A stretch of DNA of 64,000 bases from Aldehydirespirator sp965204875 (lineage in GTDB: Bacteria; Actinomycetota; Acidimicrobiia; Acidimicrobiales; Aldehydirespiratoraceae). The translations under genes and the position numbers were made by a program. Location of the stretch: positions 2,604,001 through 2,668,000 of the forward strand of contig OZ242020.1 in assembly GCA_965204875.1 (NCBI GenBank). Direction: 5' to 3'. Shown in pieces: positions 15,825 to 23,704 of this stretch (position 1 is the stretch's first letter; every line of letters starts with the position of its first letter). The notes below the pieces were generated by a model, which saw only the letters and a list, made by a program, of their open reading frames with translations, had not been told where the DNA came from and made no database searches.

Positions 15825-17114
15825 ATGGCCCCCGGCGACCCCGCGGCCCCTGGCGAGCAGCCGGCCCCCGGTGCGAGTGACTCCCTGCCCGGCGGCCGGC
15901 CCGACATCCCGCCGCTCACCGCAGAAGACCTCGGCTACCGGCCCTTCGACGCCGACAACCACTACTACGAGGCCGCCGACGCCTTCACCCGCCACGTCGA
16001 TCCCGGCATGCAGCCCCGGGTCGTGCAATGGGTGGACATGGGCGGCCGCAAGCACCACCTGGTGGGAGGCAGGCTGGCTCGGGCCGTGGCCAACCCCACC
16101 TGGAATCCCATAGCCAAGCCCGGAGCGCTGCGCGACTACTTCAGGGGCAACCCCGACGGGCGCAACCCGGCCGAGATGCTGCGCGACCGCGAGCCGCTGC
16201 CCGACCACTACATGGACCCGCAGGCCCGCCTGAGGGTGATGGACGCCCAGGGCCTGCAGGCCGTGTGGCTGTTCCCTACCCTCGGCGTGCTCTATGAGGA
16301 ACTGCTGCGCCACGATGTCGATGCCGCCGTCGCCATGATGCGCGGCTTCAACCGCTGGCTGCACGACGACTGGGGCTACAACTGCGAGGAGCGCATCTTC
16401 GGCGCCCCCTACATCGCGCTCGGCGACCCCGCCGCAGCTGCCGCCGAGGTGGAGCGGGTGCTGGGACTCGGCGCCCGGCTGCTGGTGATGCGCCCGGCGG
16501 CGGTCACCACCCGAGTTGGGCAGCTCTCGCCGTTCCATCGCAGCTTCGATCCGGTGTGGCACCGGATCAACGAGGCCGGCGTGGCGCTGGTGATCCACGC
16601 ATCCGACTCGGGCTACTCCTCGCAGGGCTACGCGGACGACGAGTTCTCCTCGGCCGGTCTGGGCAACGGCATGGCGGCCGGGCCGAACCTGCGGGCCTTC
16701 GCCATCGAGCGGGCCGCCTGCGACTGGCTGATGCAGTCTGTGTTCGAGAAGATCTACGACAGGTTCCCCAACCTGCGGGTGGTCTCGGTGGAGAACGGCT
16801 CCGACTTCCTGGCGCCGATGTTCCGCAAGTTCTCCCAGACCGCCAAGAAGAACTACTGGTGGTTCCAGGACCACCCGATCGACACCTTCAAGGCCCATGT
16901 CTGGGTCAACCCGTTCTGGGAGGACGATGTGACCGAGGTGACCGAGCTGATGGGCGCCGACCGGGTAATCTTCGGCTCCGACTGGCCCCACATCGAGGGC
17001 ATGCCCGAGCCGCTCGACTACCTGGCCGAGCTGAAGGGGTTCTCCGGCGCCGACCGCTGCGCCATCATGCTCGACAACGCCGCACACCTGAACACGCCTC
17101 GCCCCGCACCATGA
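15825..17114 (+). CDS. Amidohydrolase family protein (TIM-barrel, Amidohydro_2 type)
   Basis: A 429-residue metal-dependent hydrolase or decarboxylase of the amidohydrolase-2 group. Visible: FDADNHYYE near residue 45 (the D-x-x-x-H/Y ligand region), GVALVIHASD (His ligand), ENGSDFLAPMFRK, and GSDWPHIEGMPEP near the C-terminus with the conserved Asp. The family in actinobacteria commonly sits with acyl-CoA catabolic genes, as here. The stop overlaps the ACAD start by 4 nt (ATGA), so they form one operon. The substrate is unknown. Confidence 0.85.
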   Translation: MAPGDPAAPGEQPAPGASDSLPGGRPDIPPLTAEDLGYRPFDADNHYYEAADAFTRHVDPGMQPRVVQWVDMGGRKHHLVGGRLARAVANPTWNPIAKPGALRDYFRGNPDGRNPAEMLRDREPLPDHYMDPQARLRVMDAQGLQAVWLFPTLGVLYEELLRHDVDAAVAMMRGFNRWLHDDWGYNCEERIFGAPYIALGDPAAAAAEVERVLGLGARLLVMRPAAVTTRVGQLSPFHRSFDPVWHRINEAGVALVIHASDSGYSSQGYADDEFSSAGLGNGMAAGPNLRAFAIERAACDWLMQSVFEKIYDRFPNLRVVSVENGSDFLAPMFRKFSQTAKKNYWWFQDHPIDTFKAHVWVNPFWEDDVTEVTELMGADRVIFGSDWPHIEGMPEPLDYLAELKGFSGADRCAIMLDNAAHLNTPRPAP

Positions 17115-18457
17115 GTGCCTCTGACCGCCGTCCCAGCATCCCGGCACCGGTGCGCAAGCCCGCTGAGGCCGAAACCATGAGCATCTCTGACACCGCTGCC
17201 CCGGCGACCGGCGCGGACGCGGCGACGCTGCGCGCTGCCGTCGAGGAGTTCTGCGACCGGCACTGGGATCCGGACATGGAGGTGGGCCAGTGGTGGCGGC
17301 TGCTCGCCGCAGGGGGCCTCGCCCACCCGATGCTGCCCGCGGCGGCGGGCGGGCGAGGCTACGGGCAGGATCAGGCTGCGCTCGTGTCGCTGGTGCTGGC
17401 GGAGCGCAACGTCCTCGGCCCGCCCGGAGGTCTGGGGCGGATGCTCGCCGCGCCCACCATCGCCATTCACGGCACAGCGGCGCAGGTCGATCGCTTCGTT
17501 CCCGAGATACTGCGCGGCGAGGTCGGCTGGTGCCAGCTGTTCAGCGAGCCCAACGCCGGATCCGACCTGGCGGGCCTGCAATGCCGCGCCGAGCGCGACG
17601 GCGACGAGTGGGTCATCACCGGTCAGAAGGTGTGGACTTCGGGCGGCCAGGTCGCCGACCTCGGGATGCTGCTGGCCCGCACCGACCCAGACCTGCCCAA
17701 GCACGGCGGGATCTCCTGGTTCGCGCTGGACATGGACCAGCCGGGGGTGGAGGTGCGGCCGCTCACCGAGATGACCGGGCGGGCGCTGTTCAACGAGGTC
17801 TTCATCGACGGGGCCCGAGTGGCCGAAAGCGCCCTCATCGGCGGACTCAACAACGGCTGGAGGGTGGCCAACACCACGCTGATGGTGGAGCGGGCGTCGC
17901 TGGGGTCGTCGGGCCGCAAGCCGCCCGAGCCGATTCCCGGGCCCAAGGGCGGCGTGCTGCACCGGCGGGCGGGAGACTTCCTCGCCGGCTCGAAGTCGAG
18001 TTCCGACGGGGTGCCACCGCTCGGGATCGACCTGTGGTGGTGGCTGGTCGACCTGGCCCGCGGCAACGGCAGCATCTCGGGCCGGGTGCTGCGCGACGAC
18101 CTGATGCGCCTCTACGGGCTGATCGAGATCAACCGGCTCTCGATCCAGCGGGCCAAGGCCGCGGGATCGGCCAGCGCCGCGGCCCCCAACATCGCCAAGC
18201 TGTCGGTGAGCGAGCTCAACCGCTCGTTCCGCGACATCGGCCTGCGGGTGATCGGCGCCGACGGGATGCTGGCGGGCGGCAGCGACGCCCAGAGCGGCGG
18301 TCACATCGGCGAGCTGGCCCTGTTCTCGCCCGCGCCGTCGATCTACGGCGGCACCGACCAGGTGCAGCGCAACATCATCGGCGAGCGCGTGCTCGTGCTG
18401 CCCAGGGAGCCCGGACCGGCCCGCGACACGCCCTTCAGCCAACTCCCCAAGAACTAG
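17111..18457 (+). CDS. Acyl-CoA dehydrogenase
   Basis: FAD-dependent alpha,beta-dehydrogenation of an acyl-CoA, 448 residues from ATG 17111. Core motifs: WCQLFSEPNAGSDLAGL (FAD/substrate loop), WVITGQKVWTSGG, FNEVFIDGARV, and the C-terminal SIYGGTDQVQRNIIGERVLVLPRE. The region between residues 240 and 300 carries an insertion (KPPEPIPGPKGG and following) relative to short-chain ACADs. The first 22 codons look like a duplication of the start: MSASD at 17111 and MSISD at 17177, both in frame, so either ATG could serve. It is coupled to the amidohydrolase upstream and followed 8 bp later by the MOSC gene. Confidence 0.9.
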   Translation: MSASDRRPSIPAPVRKPAEAETMSISDTAAPATGADAATLRAAVEEFCDRHWDPDMEVGQWWRLLAAGGLAHPMLPAAAGGRGYGQDQAALVSLVLAERNVLGPPGGLGRMLAAPTIAIHGTAAQVDRFVPEILRGEVGWCQLFSEPNAGSDLAGLQCRAERDGDEWVITGQKVWTSGGQVADLGMLLARTDPDLPKHGGISWFALDMDQPGVEVRPLTEMTGRALFNEVFIDGARVAESALIGGLNNGWRVANTTLMVERASLGSSGRKPPEPIPGPKGGVLHRRAGDFLAGSKSSSDGVPPLGIDLWWWLVDLARGNGSISGRVLRDDLMRLYGLIEINRLSIQRAKAAGSASAAAPNIAKLSVSELNRSFRDIGLRVIGADGMLAGGSDAQSGGHIGELALFSPAPSIYGGTDQVQRNIIGERVLVLPREPGPARDTPFSQLPKN

Positions 18458-18465
18458 CAGCAGCG

Positions 18466-18933
18466 ATGAACCAGCCCGTAGTGGAGTCGATCCACCTGGC
18501 TGCGGCCGGCCGCATGCCGATGAGGGCCGTGTCGCGGGTGCTCGCCGAGCAGGACAGGGGCCTGGCAGGCGACCGCTACCACGGTGCCTCGCTGCGCCAG
18601 GTGACCGTCCAGGCGGCAGGCGAGCTTGCAGAGGCCGCCGCGGACGCGGGCAGGCCCATCGATGCCGGCCGCACCCGGCGCAACATCACCATCTCCGCCG
18701 CAACGGTGCCGCGCACGCCCGGCCACCGCCTCTCGATCGGCGGGGTCGAGCTGGAGGTGACCCGAGACGCCGCCCCCTGCGCTCTGATGGAGGAGATCTT
18801 CGGCGAGGGTGTCCGCGAGAGCCTCAAGGGCCGCGCCGGCGTGGCCTGCCGTGTCGTCATCGGCGGCGAGATCGCCGTGGGCGACGCCGTCGACCTGAGA
18901 ATGGATCCGGCCGGCGCACCGGCGCCGCACTAG
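18466..18933 (+). CDS. MOSC domain protein
   Basis: A 155-residue stand-alone MOSC (molybdenum cofactor sulfurase C-terminal-like) domain. The diagnostic pattern is GLAGDRYHG near the N-terminus, RRNITISA in the middle, LEVTRDAAPCALMEE with the conserved Cys, then GRAGVACRVVIGGEIAVGD. Such small MOSC proteins are thought to handle sulfur or Moco transfer; the precise role is unknown. It lies 8 bp after the ACAD and just before a leader ORF for the hydratase, so it is probably in the same transcript. Confidence 0.85.
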   Translation: MNQPVVESIHLAAAGRMPMRAVSRVLAEQDRGLAGDRYHGASLRQVTVQAAGELAEAAADAGRPIDAGRTRRNITISAATVPRTPGHRLSIGGVELEVTRDAAPCALMEEIFGEGVRESLKGRAGVACRVVIGGEIAVGDAVDLRMDPAGAPAPH

Positions 18934-18945
18934 CGGGGCCGTGCC

Positions 18946-19023
18946 ATGACAGACCGCGTGCGCCTTGAGGTCGGAGTCGTCCCGGCCGGTCGGAGCGTGC
19001 GTTCGCGGCGGGCCGTGCTGTGA
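18946..19023 (+). other. Leader ORF duplicating the start of the enoyl-CoA hydratase
   Basis: A 25-codon ORF starts ATGACAGACCGCGTGCGCCT, which matches 18 of the first 20 bases of the hydratase gene at 19020 (GTGACCGACCGCG...). Its TGA (19021-19023) overlaps the hydratase GTG. It looks like a tandem copy of the initiation region. Confidence 0.6.
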
Positions 19024-19799
19024 CCGACCGCGTGCGCCTCGATATCGACGGCGCTGTCGCCACCATCACCAACGACAACCCGGCCAAGCACAACGCCTTC
19101 GACGACGAGATGGATCTGCGGCTCTTCGAGATCATCGACGAGCTGGCACAGCGGCCCGAGGTGCGAGCCGTGGTCTGGCGCGGCGAGGGACGCAGCTGGT
19201 CGTCGGGGCGCGACGTCTCCGCCATCGGCACCAACGTGAGCGGCCTCAGCCACCACGAGCTGATGACCAGGGGCCACCGGGGAATCCAGAGGCTCTGGGA
19301 TCTGGAGGCGCCGGTGATCGTCGCCATCGGTGGCTGGGCCATGGGCGGATCGTTTCAGCGGGCGCTGCTGTGCGACGTCCGCATCGCCGCCGACGATGCC
19401 CGGTTCCGCCTTCCCGAGTTGGGACATGGAGTGATTCCCGACACCGGCGGTGTGAGCGTCCTCTACCAGATGTGCGGCCCCGGGCTGGTCGCCGACATGG
19501 TGCTCACGGGACGGACGCTCTCGGCCTCCGAGGCGCTGTCCCACGGCATCGTGTCGAGGGTGGTGGCCCGCGACCGGCTCGACGCCGAGGCTCGGGCCAT
19601 GGCCGAGGCGGTGGCCTCTGCCCCGGCGGTCAGCGTGAAACTGGCCCGGCGGGTGATCTCCAACCTGGCCCGCCCGCAGCAGCGTGCCTCGATGGCCGAC
19701 GAGCTGATCTACCAGACCTTCCTGAACCGCAGCGACGACTTCGCCGAGATGAGAGCGGCCGGGGCCGAGGGACGCGCCCCCCGCTACACCGGAAGCTAG
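19020..19799 (+). CDS. Enoyl-CoA hydratase/isomerase family protein
   Basis: Crotonase-fold protein of 259 residues. The two oxyanion-hole segments are GRSWSSGRDVSAIG and GGWAMGGSFQRALLCDVRIAADDARFRLPELGHGVIPDTGG. The Glu in LPELG is retained, but the second hydratase Glu appears replaced in the PDTGG region, so the reaction could be hydration, isomerisation or hydrolysis. Its place between ACAD/MOSC and a dienoyl-CoA reductase supports a beta-oxidation-like role. Start GTG 19020 is fixed by the overlapping leader stop. Confidence 0.85.
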   Translation: MTDRVRLDIDGAVATITNDNPAKHNAFDDEMDLRLFEIIDELAQRPEVRAVVWRGEGRSWSSGRDVSAIGTNVSGLSHHELMTRGHRGIQRLWDLEAPVIVAIGGWAMGGSFQRALLCDVRIAADDARFRLPELGHGVIPDTGGVSVLYQMCGPGLVADMVLTGRTLSASEALSHGIVSRVVARDRLDAEARAMAEAVASAPAVSVKLARRVISNLARPQQRASMADELIYQTFLNRSDDFAEMRAAGAEGRAPRYTGS

Positions 19800-19814
19800 G
19801 CAGCAAGACCGGCA

Positions 19815-20699
19815 ATGGTGGCGCGGCTTGCAGGACTCCCGGCGCCGCCGGATGCGGGGGAGACGGCGCTGCGGCCCGGCACCTTCGACGGGACCGCCGT
19901 GCTCGTCACCGGCGGGGGCACCGGCCTCGGCAAGGCCATCGCCTCGGAGTTCGCCAGGCTCGGAGCGCACATCGTCATCGCCAGCCGCTCCGGCGCCCAC
20001 CTCGAGGCGGGCCGGCAGGCGATTGAGGCACTGGGCGCCGGTGTCACCACCGCGGTCTGCGACATCCGCGACCCGCAGTCGGTGTCGGACGCCTTCGATG
20101 CCGCCGTTGAGGCTTTCGCGCTGCCCGGAGTGCTGGTCAACAATGCCGCGGCCAACTTCGGGGTTCCGGCCGAGGACATGTCGCCCAACGCTTGGCGAAC
20201 CGTGGTGGACATCACGCTCAACGGCACGTTCAACTGCACCCGCGAGATGGGGCGGCGCCACCTGGCCGCGGGCACGCCCGGCTCGGTCATCAACATCGGC
20301 GCCTCATACGCCTGGACGGGCGGGCCGGGGTTCGCCCACTCGGCCGCGGCCAAGGCGGGCGTCAAGAGCCTCACCGAGTCGCTGGCCGTGGAATGGGGCC
20401 CGTACGGGATCCAGGTCAACTGCCTGGTTCCCGGACTGTTCCCCCACGAGGACATGACGGAGGCCATCCGCGACAACCTCGACCGCACCCGTGACGTCGA
20501 CGCCTGCCAGCCTGCCATGCGCGTGGGCGAGCGCCAGGAGCTGGGCTGGGCGGCCACGTTCCTGGCCTCGCCCTATGGCAGGTTCATCTCGGGGCACACA
20601 TTGGTGGTGGACGGGGCCAACTGGCTGCGGCGCACCATGACCAGCCCCCCCGTGGTCACCGTCAGGGACCAGATGGGCCGATCGCCTTTCGCCCCCTGA
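19815..20699 (+). CDS. SDR oxidoreductase, 2,4-dienoyl-CoA reductase type
   Basis: A 294-residue short-chain dehydrogenase/reductase. NADPH-binding TGGGTGLGKAI, NNAAANFGVP, and IGASYAWTGGPGFAHSAAAKAG. The classical YxxxK tyrosine is absent: the position is Ser in SAAAK. This absence is normal for 2,4-dienoyl-CoA reductases, which supports that assignment rather than a dead enzyme. It would handle unsaturated fatty acyl-CoAs alongside the neighbouring ACAD and hydratase. Start ATG 19815 lies 15 bp after the hydratase stop. Confidence 0.8.
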   Translation: MVARLAGLPAPPDAGETALRPGTFDGTAVLVTGGGTGLGKAIASEFARLGAHIVIASRSGAHLEAGRQAIEALGAGVTTAVCDIRDPQSVSDAFDAAVEAFALPGVLVNNAAANFGVPAEDMSPNAWRTVVDITLNGTFNCTREMGRRHLAAGTPGSVINIGASYAWTGGPGFAHSAAAKAGVKSLTESLAVEWGPYGIQVNCLVPGLFPHEDMTEAIRDNLDRTRDVDACQPAMRVGERQELGWAATFLASPYGRFISGHTLVVDGANWLRRTMTSPPVVTVRDQMGRSPFAP

Positions 20700-20737
20700 G
20701 CGCAGCGGACGCTAGAGCGCGGCGCCCGCGGGTCGCT

Positions 20738-21787
20738 TCAGCGCTCTCTGGGCACGACCGAGGGAAGTCTGCGGACCCTGCGTTCCTCTGATCTCGCGAA
20801 CAGGTGATCGACATGATGATCCTCGCTGCAACCGCGTGCGGACGTCTCGATCTGGATCGTCGTGTGAGCGATGCCGTGGGTCACGGCAGCCACCCGCCGG
20901 ATGTCGCGCAGGATGTCGTCGTGGTCGCCGGGGTGATCGGCGTCGACCAGCACGTGGGCTGTCAGCGACACGAAGCCCGAGGTCACCGTCCAGGCGTGGA
21001 CGTCGTGAACGATCGTGACTCCGGGCACATCCTCGATGTCGGAGCACAGCCTGTACATGTCAAGGTCGTCGGGCACCCCCTCCATCAGCACTATCAGCAC
21101 CGACCTGACCAGGTGCCAGGAGCTGAGCAGGATCAGCAGCACGATCAGCACGCTGATGATCGGATCGACCAGGACGATCCACTCCACGTGGTCGAAGACG
21201 ATGATGATCACGCCCGATATCAGCATCCCCAGTGAGCCCATGATGTCGGCGATGACGTGCTGCAGGGCGCCCTCCACATTGAGGCTCTGCGCCGAGAAGC
21301 CGTGCAGCATGTAGGCCACGACGAAGTTGACGAGCAAGCCGGCGCCGCCCACGATCAGAACCACCCCGCCCTCGATCTCGACGTCGCGCCAGCCGGCGAA
21401 CCGCTGGGCGGCTTCCCACAGGATCCACGCCGCGATCGCCCAAAGTGACAGCGCGTTGACCCCGGCCGCCAGGATCTCGGCCCGGTTGTAGCCGTAGGTC
21501 AGGCGCGCCGCGACCGGCCGCTTCGCCATCCAGATGGCAAAGAGCGCCAGTGCCATGGACATGGCGTCGGTGGCCATGTGGCCGGCGTCGGCGAGCAGCG
21601 CCAGGCTGCTCGACAACACCCCGCCGACGAGCTCGACGACCATGAACGTGACCGTCATCAGGAATGCCCAGAAGAGCACCCGCTGCGACGCCGCTCTCAG
21701 GTCGTGATGGTGGCAGGCACCGTGGTCGCGGGAATCCTGACCGTGGGAATGCCCGTGGTCGTGATCACCGGCGCCGGTCTCAGCCAC
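20738..21787 (-). CDS. Cation diffusion facilitator (zinc exporter)
   Basis: A 349-residue CDF transporter exporting Zn2+ or similar ions. The N-terminus is His-rich (GDHDHGHSHG, then ACHHHD), followed by six hydrophobic segments with the paired metal-site motifs LLADAGHMATDA (H/D pair in TM2) and HVIADIMGSLG (TM5), and a C-terminal cytoplasmic domain (VHDVHAWTVTSG). Start GTG 21787 overlaps the end of the Zur gene by 8 bp, so the two are coupled. The pairing of exporter and Fur-type regulator, divergent from the zinc importer, supports zinc as substrate. Confidence 0.9.
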   Translation of the reverse strand: MAETGAGDHDHGHSHGQDSRDHGACHHHDLRAASQRVLFWAFLMTVTFMVVELVGGVLSSSLALLADAGHMATDAMSMALALFAIWMAKRPVAARLTYGYNRAEILAAGVNALSLWAIAAWILWEAAQRFAGWRDVEIEGGVVLIVGGAGLLVNFVVAYMLHGFSAQSLNVEGALQHVIADIMGSLGMLISGVIIIVFDHVEWIVLVDPIISVLIVLLILLSSWHLVRSVLIVLMEGVPDDLDMYRLCSDIEDVPGVTIVHDVHAWTVTSGFVSLTAHVLVDADHPGDHDDILRDIRRVAAVTHGIAHTTIQIETSARGCSEDHHVDHLFARSEERRVRRLPSVVPRER

Positions 21788-22277
21788 TGGGAGGCAGCGC
21801 TTCCTCTGGCGGCTCGCACGCCGAGCAGTGGCCGTGAAGATCGAGCATGTGATGAACCGGCGTGAACGCGGCTCGGCGGGCCGCGTCCGCAAGACCCCGA
21901 TCCACCAGGTGCTCCAGCTCGTCGTCGAGCCGCACGTCCTCGACCGTGCCGCATGCCATGCACACGAGGTGGTGGTGGTGCGAGAGCATCGGCTCCGCCA
22001 ACTCGAAGCGGGAGTGATCGCCACCCGTCCAGACACGGACGGCGATTCGGCAGCTCTCCAGCACGTCCAGGTTGCGATACGCCGAGCTCGGGGCCAGCTC
22101 CGGCGCGGCCGCTGCAATCTCCGGGAGGGTGACCGGGCGACCCGCACCCGCAAGCACCTCGACCAGCCGCCGGCGCCCGGACGTATAGCGATGCCCTTGG
22201 CGGGCGAGGCGCGCCCGCACCATGGTGTGCAGATCCTTCAGTGCCGGAGTGAAGTCATGGTCGGAAGTGCGCGACAT
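21780..22277 (-). CDS. zur: Fur-family regulator, likely Zur
   Basis: Metal-sensing repressor, 165 residues. The winged helix is RYTSGRRRLVEVLAGAGRPVTLPEIAAA with recognition helix SSAYRNLDVLE. It is followed by the metal-binding segment HHHHLVCMACGTVEDV (CxxC) and a second CxxC (CSAC) near the C-terminus that forms the structural zinc site. It sits divergent from znuA and in front of a CDF exporter, which points to zinc rather than iron. A palindromic site lies in the shared promoter at 22299. Confidence 0.88.
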   Translation of the reverse strand: MSRTSDHDFTPALKDLHTMVRARLARQGHRYTSGRRRLVEVLAGAGRPVTLPEIAAAAPELAPSSAYRNLDVLESCRIAVRVWTGGDHSRFELAEPMLSHHHHLVCMACGTVEDVRLDDELEHLVDRGLADAARRAAFTPVHHMLDLHGHCSACEPPEEALPPSG

Positions 22278-22298
22278 CCTCTTGCGAACCTTGCGTTT

Positions 22299-22313
22299 TG
22301 AGACTCATTCCCA
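22299..22313. promoter_or_regulatory. Putative Zur box
   Basis: TGAGACTCATTCCCA is an imperfect palindrome (10 of 15 positions symmetric) resembling actinobacterial Zur operators of TGAAAATCATTTTCA type. It lies 22 bp upstream of the zur start and 83 bp upstream of znuA, placed to control both directions. Confidence 0.55.
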
Positions 22314-22395
22314 TTTTGGCGCTACAGTGGTGCTACAGTGACCGGAACGCCCTTCGGGGCTCTGGCTCTCGGACCGCCTTGGGTAAGGAGTTTCA

Positions 22396-23661
22396 ATGCT
22401 ACAGGATGCAACCATCGGCAAACCGGCCGTGAGGAACCGGCATATCGCTCCGGCACGGTGGCGGCCCCCGGCCGCGGCGGCCATCGCGCTCGTTGCGCTC
22501 GCGGCATCCGCTTGCAGCGGGGACGCCGCAGACGAGACGTCACAGGCCGTCGTGGACCGCCCGCCGGTGCTGGTCACCACCGGCATCTGGGCCGATGTCG
22601 TGTCGAATGTCGCCTGCGGCGACTTGGCACAGGTCGAGACGATCATCCCTGTCGGCGGCGACCCGCACAGCTACGAGCCCTCGCTGCAGGACCGGGCGCG
22701 CATGGAGAGGGCCGCGCTCGTGGTCGCCAACGGCCTCGGCTTGGAGGAGGGCCTCGCGGACACCCTCGAAGCGGTGGCGGAGTCCGGCACCGCGGTCTTC
22801 GAGTTCGCAAGCGGCGTGGAGGCACTGCCGTTCACGTTCGAGTCCGGGCACCACGACGACCATGACGATCACGGTGACCATGAGGCCGGCCACGATCATC
22901 ACGATGATCACGAGTCCGACCACGATGATCACAGCGACGACAGCGACCACAGCGAGCATGATGACCACGGCGATCACGGGGATCACGATGAGGCCGACCA
23001 CGACGACCACGACGGCCACAAGTCAGATCACGGGAACCATGACGATCACGACGACCATGAGTCGGACCAAGGGGAACATGACGATCACGGGGACCACGAC
23101 GACCACCACGGCCACGACCACAGTGGAGGGGACCCGCACATCTGGTTCGACCCGGTTCGCGTGGCCGCGGCGCTGCCCGATCTGGCCCTGGCGCTCGAGA
23201 CCGAGGCTGGACTCGACGCCGATGCGCTAGCCGCTTGCGTGAACAGCTATCGCAGCGAGCTGGAGGAGGTCAACGCGGAGATCGTCGCGGCCGTCGCAGA
23301 GCTGCCGGCGGATCGCCACAAGCTGGTGACCAATCACGATGCTCTGGGGTACTTCGCGGACCGGTACGGCTTCGAGATCATCGGCGCGGTGCTCCCCTCG
23401 GGCTCTTTGGGCGAGACCAATGCAGCCCACCTTGAGGAGCTGGCACAGATCATCGAGCATGAGAGTGTCCGGGCCGTCTTCGGCGAGACACAGCACGCCG
23501 CCGACGATGCCGAGGCACTGGCGGAGCGGGTGGGCGATATCGAAGTGGTTACCCTCTACACGGGAAGCCTCGGGCCTGCCGGCAGCGGTGCCGACACCTA
23601 CGCAGGCTTCCTGCGAACCAACACAAGGTTGATTGTCGATGCCTTGGGCGGACCCGGCTAG
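22396..23661 (+). CDS. znuA: Zinc ABC transporter substrate-binding lipoprotein with giant His/Asp loop
   Basis: High-affinity zinc-binding protein, 421 residues. A basic N-terminus, hydrophobic segment and lipobox LAASAC (Cys40) predict a lipoprotein. The fold motifs are VTTGIWADVVSNVACGD, GGDPHSYEPS (first His ligand), GGDPHIWFDP, LVTNHDALGYFADRYGF and AVFGETQHAADDAE. Between residues 152 and 243 lies an extraordinary loop made almost only of His, Asp, Glu, Gly and Ser (HDDH and GDHD units). Normal ZnuA loops are roughly 20-35 residues; this one is about 90. The DNA of the loop is a degenerate gatcacgac-type repeat, so length variation is likely. RBS AAGGAG is 8 nt before ATG 22396. Confidence 0.92.
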   Translation: MLQDATIGKPAVRNRHIAPARWRPPAAAAIALVALAASACSGDAADETSQAVVDRPPVLVTTGIWADVVSNVACGDLAQVETIIPVGGDPHSYEPSLQDRARMERAALVVANGLGLEEGLADTLEAVAESGTAVFEFASGVEALPFTFESGHHDDHDDHGDHEAGHDHHDDHESDHDDHSDDSDHSEHDDHGDHGDHDEADHDDHDGHKSDHGNHDDHDDHESDQGEHDDHGDHDDHHGHDHSGGDPHIWFDPVRVAAALPDLALALETEAGLDADALAACVNSYRSELEEVNAEIVAAVAELPADRHKLVTNHDALGYFADRYGFEIIGAVLPSGSLGETNAAHLEELAQIIEHESVRAVFGETQHAADDAEALAERVGDIEVVTLYTGSLGPAGSGADTYAGFLRTNTRLIVDALGGPG

Positions 23662-23674
23662 AACATCGCAGCCC

Positions 23675-23704
23675 ATGGAGCTCCTGACAGGCCCAGTGAC
23701 TTGA
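23675..23704 (+). other. Leader ORF duplicating the start of znuB
   Basis: Ten codons (MELLTGPVT, stop) copy the first nine codons of znuB (MEFLTDPVT): 23 of 27 bases match. The leader TGA (23702-23704) overlaps the znuB ATG (23704). Confidence 0.65.

Noticed and set aside
15801..17147. Long minus-strand extension of the hypothetical gene over the amidohydrolase
   Set aside because: Only the part before 15800 looks like protein; the rest is antisense to a gene with strong amidohydrolase motifs.
20280..20345. SDR protein thought inactive because the YxxxK tyrosine is missing
   Set aside because: 2,4-dienoyl-CoA reductases normally lack that tyrosine and keep the Ser-x-x-x-Lys form seen here.
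22850..23130. GATCACGAC-like repeats considered as a CRISPR array
   Set aside because: The units are irregular, have no constant spacers and translate in frame into a His/Asp loop of ZnuA.
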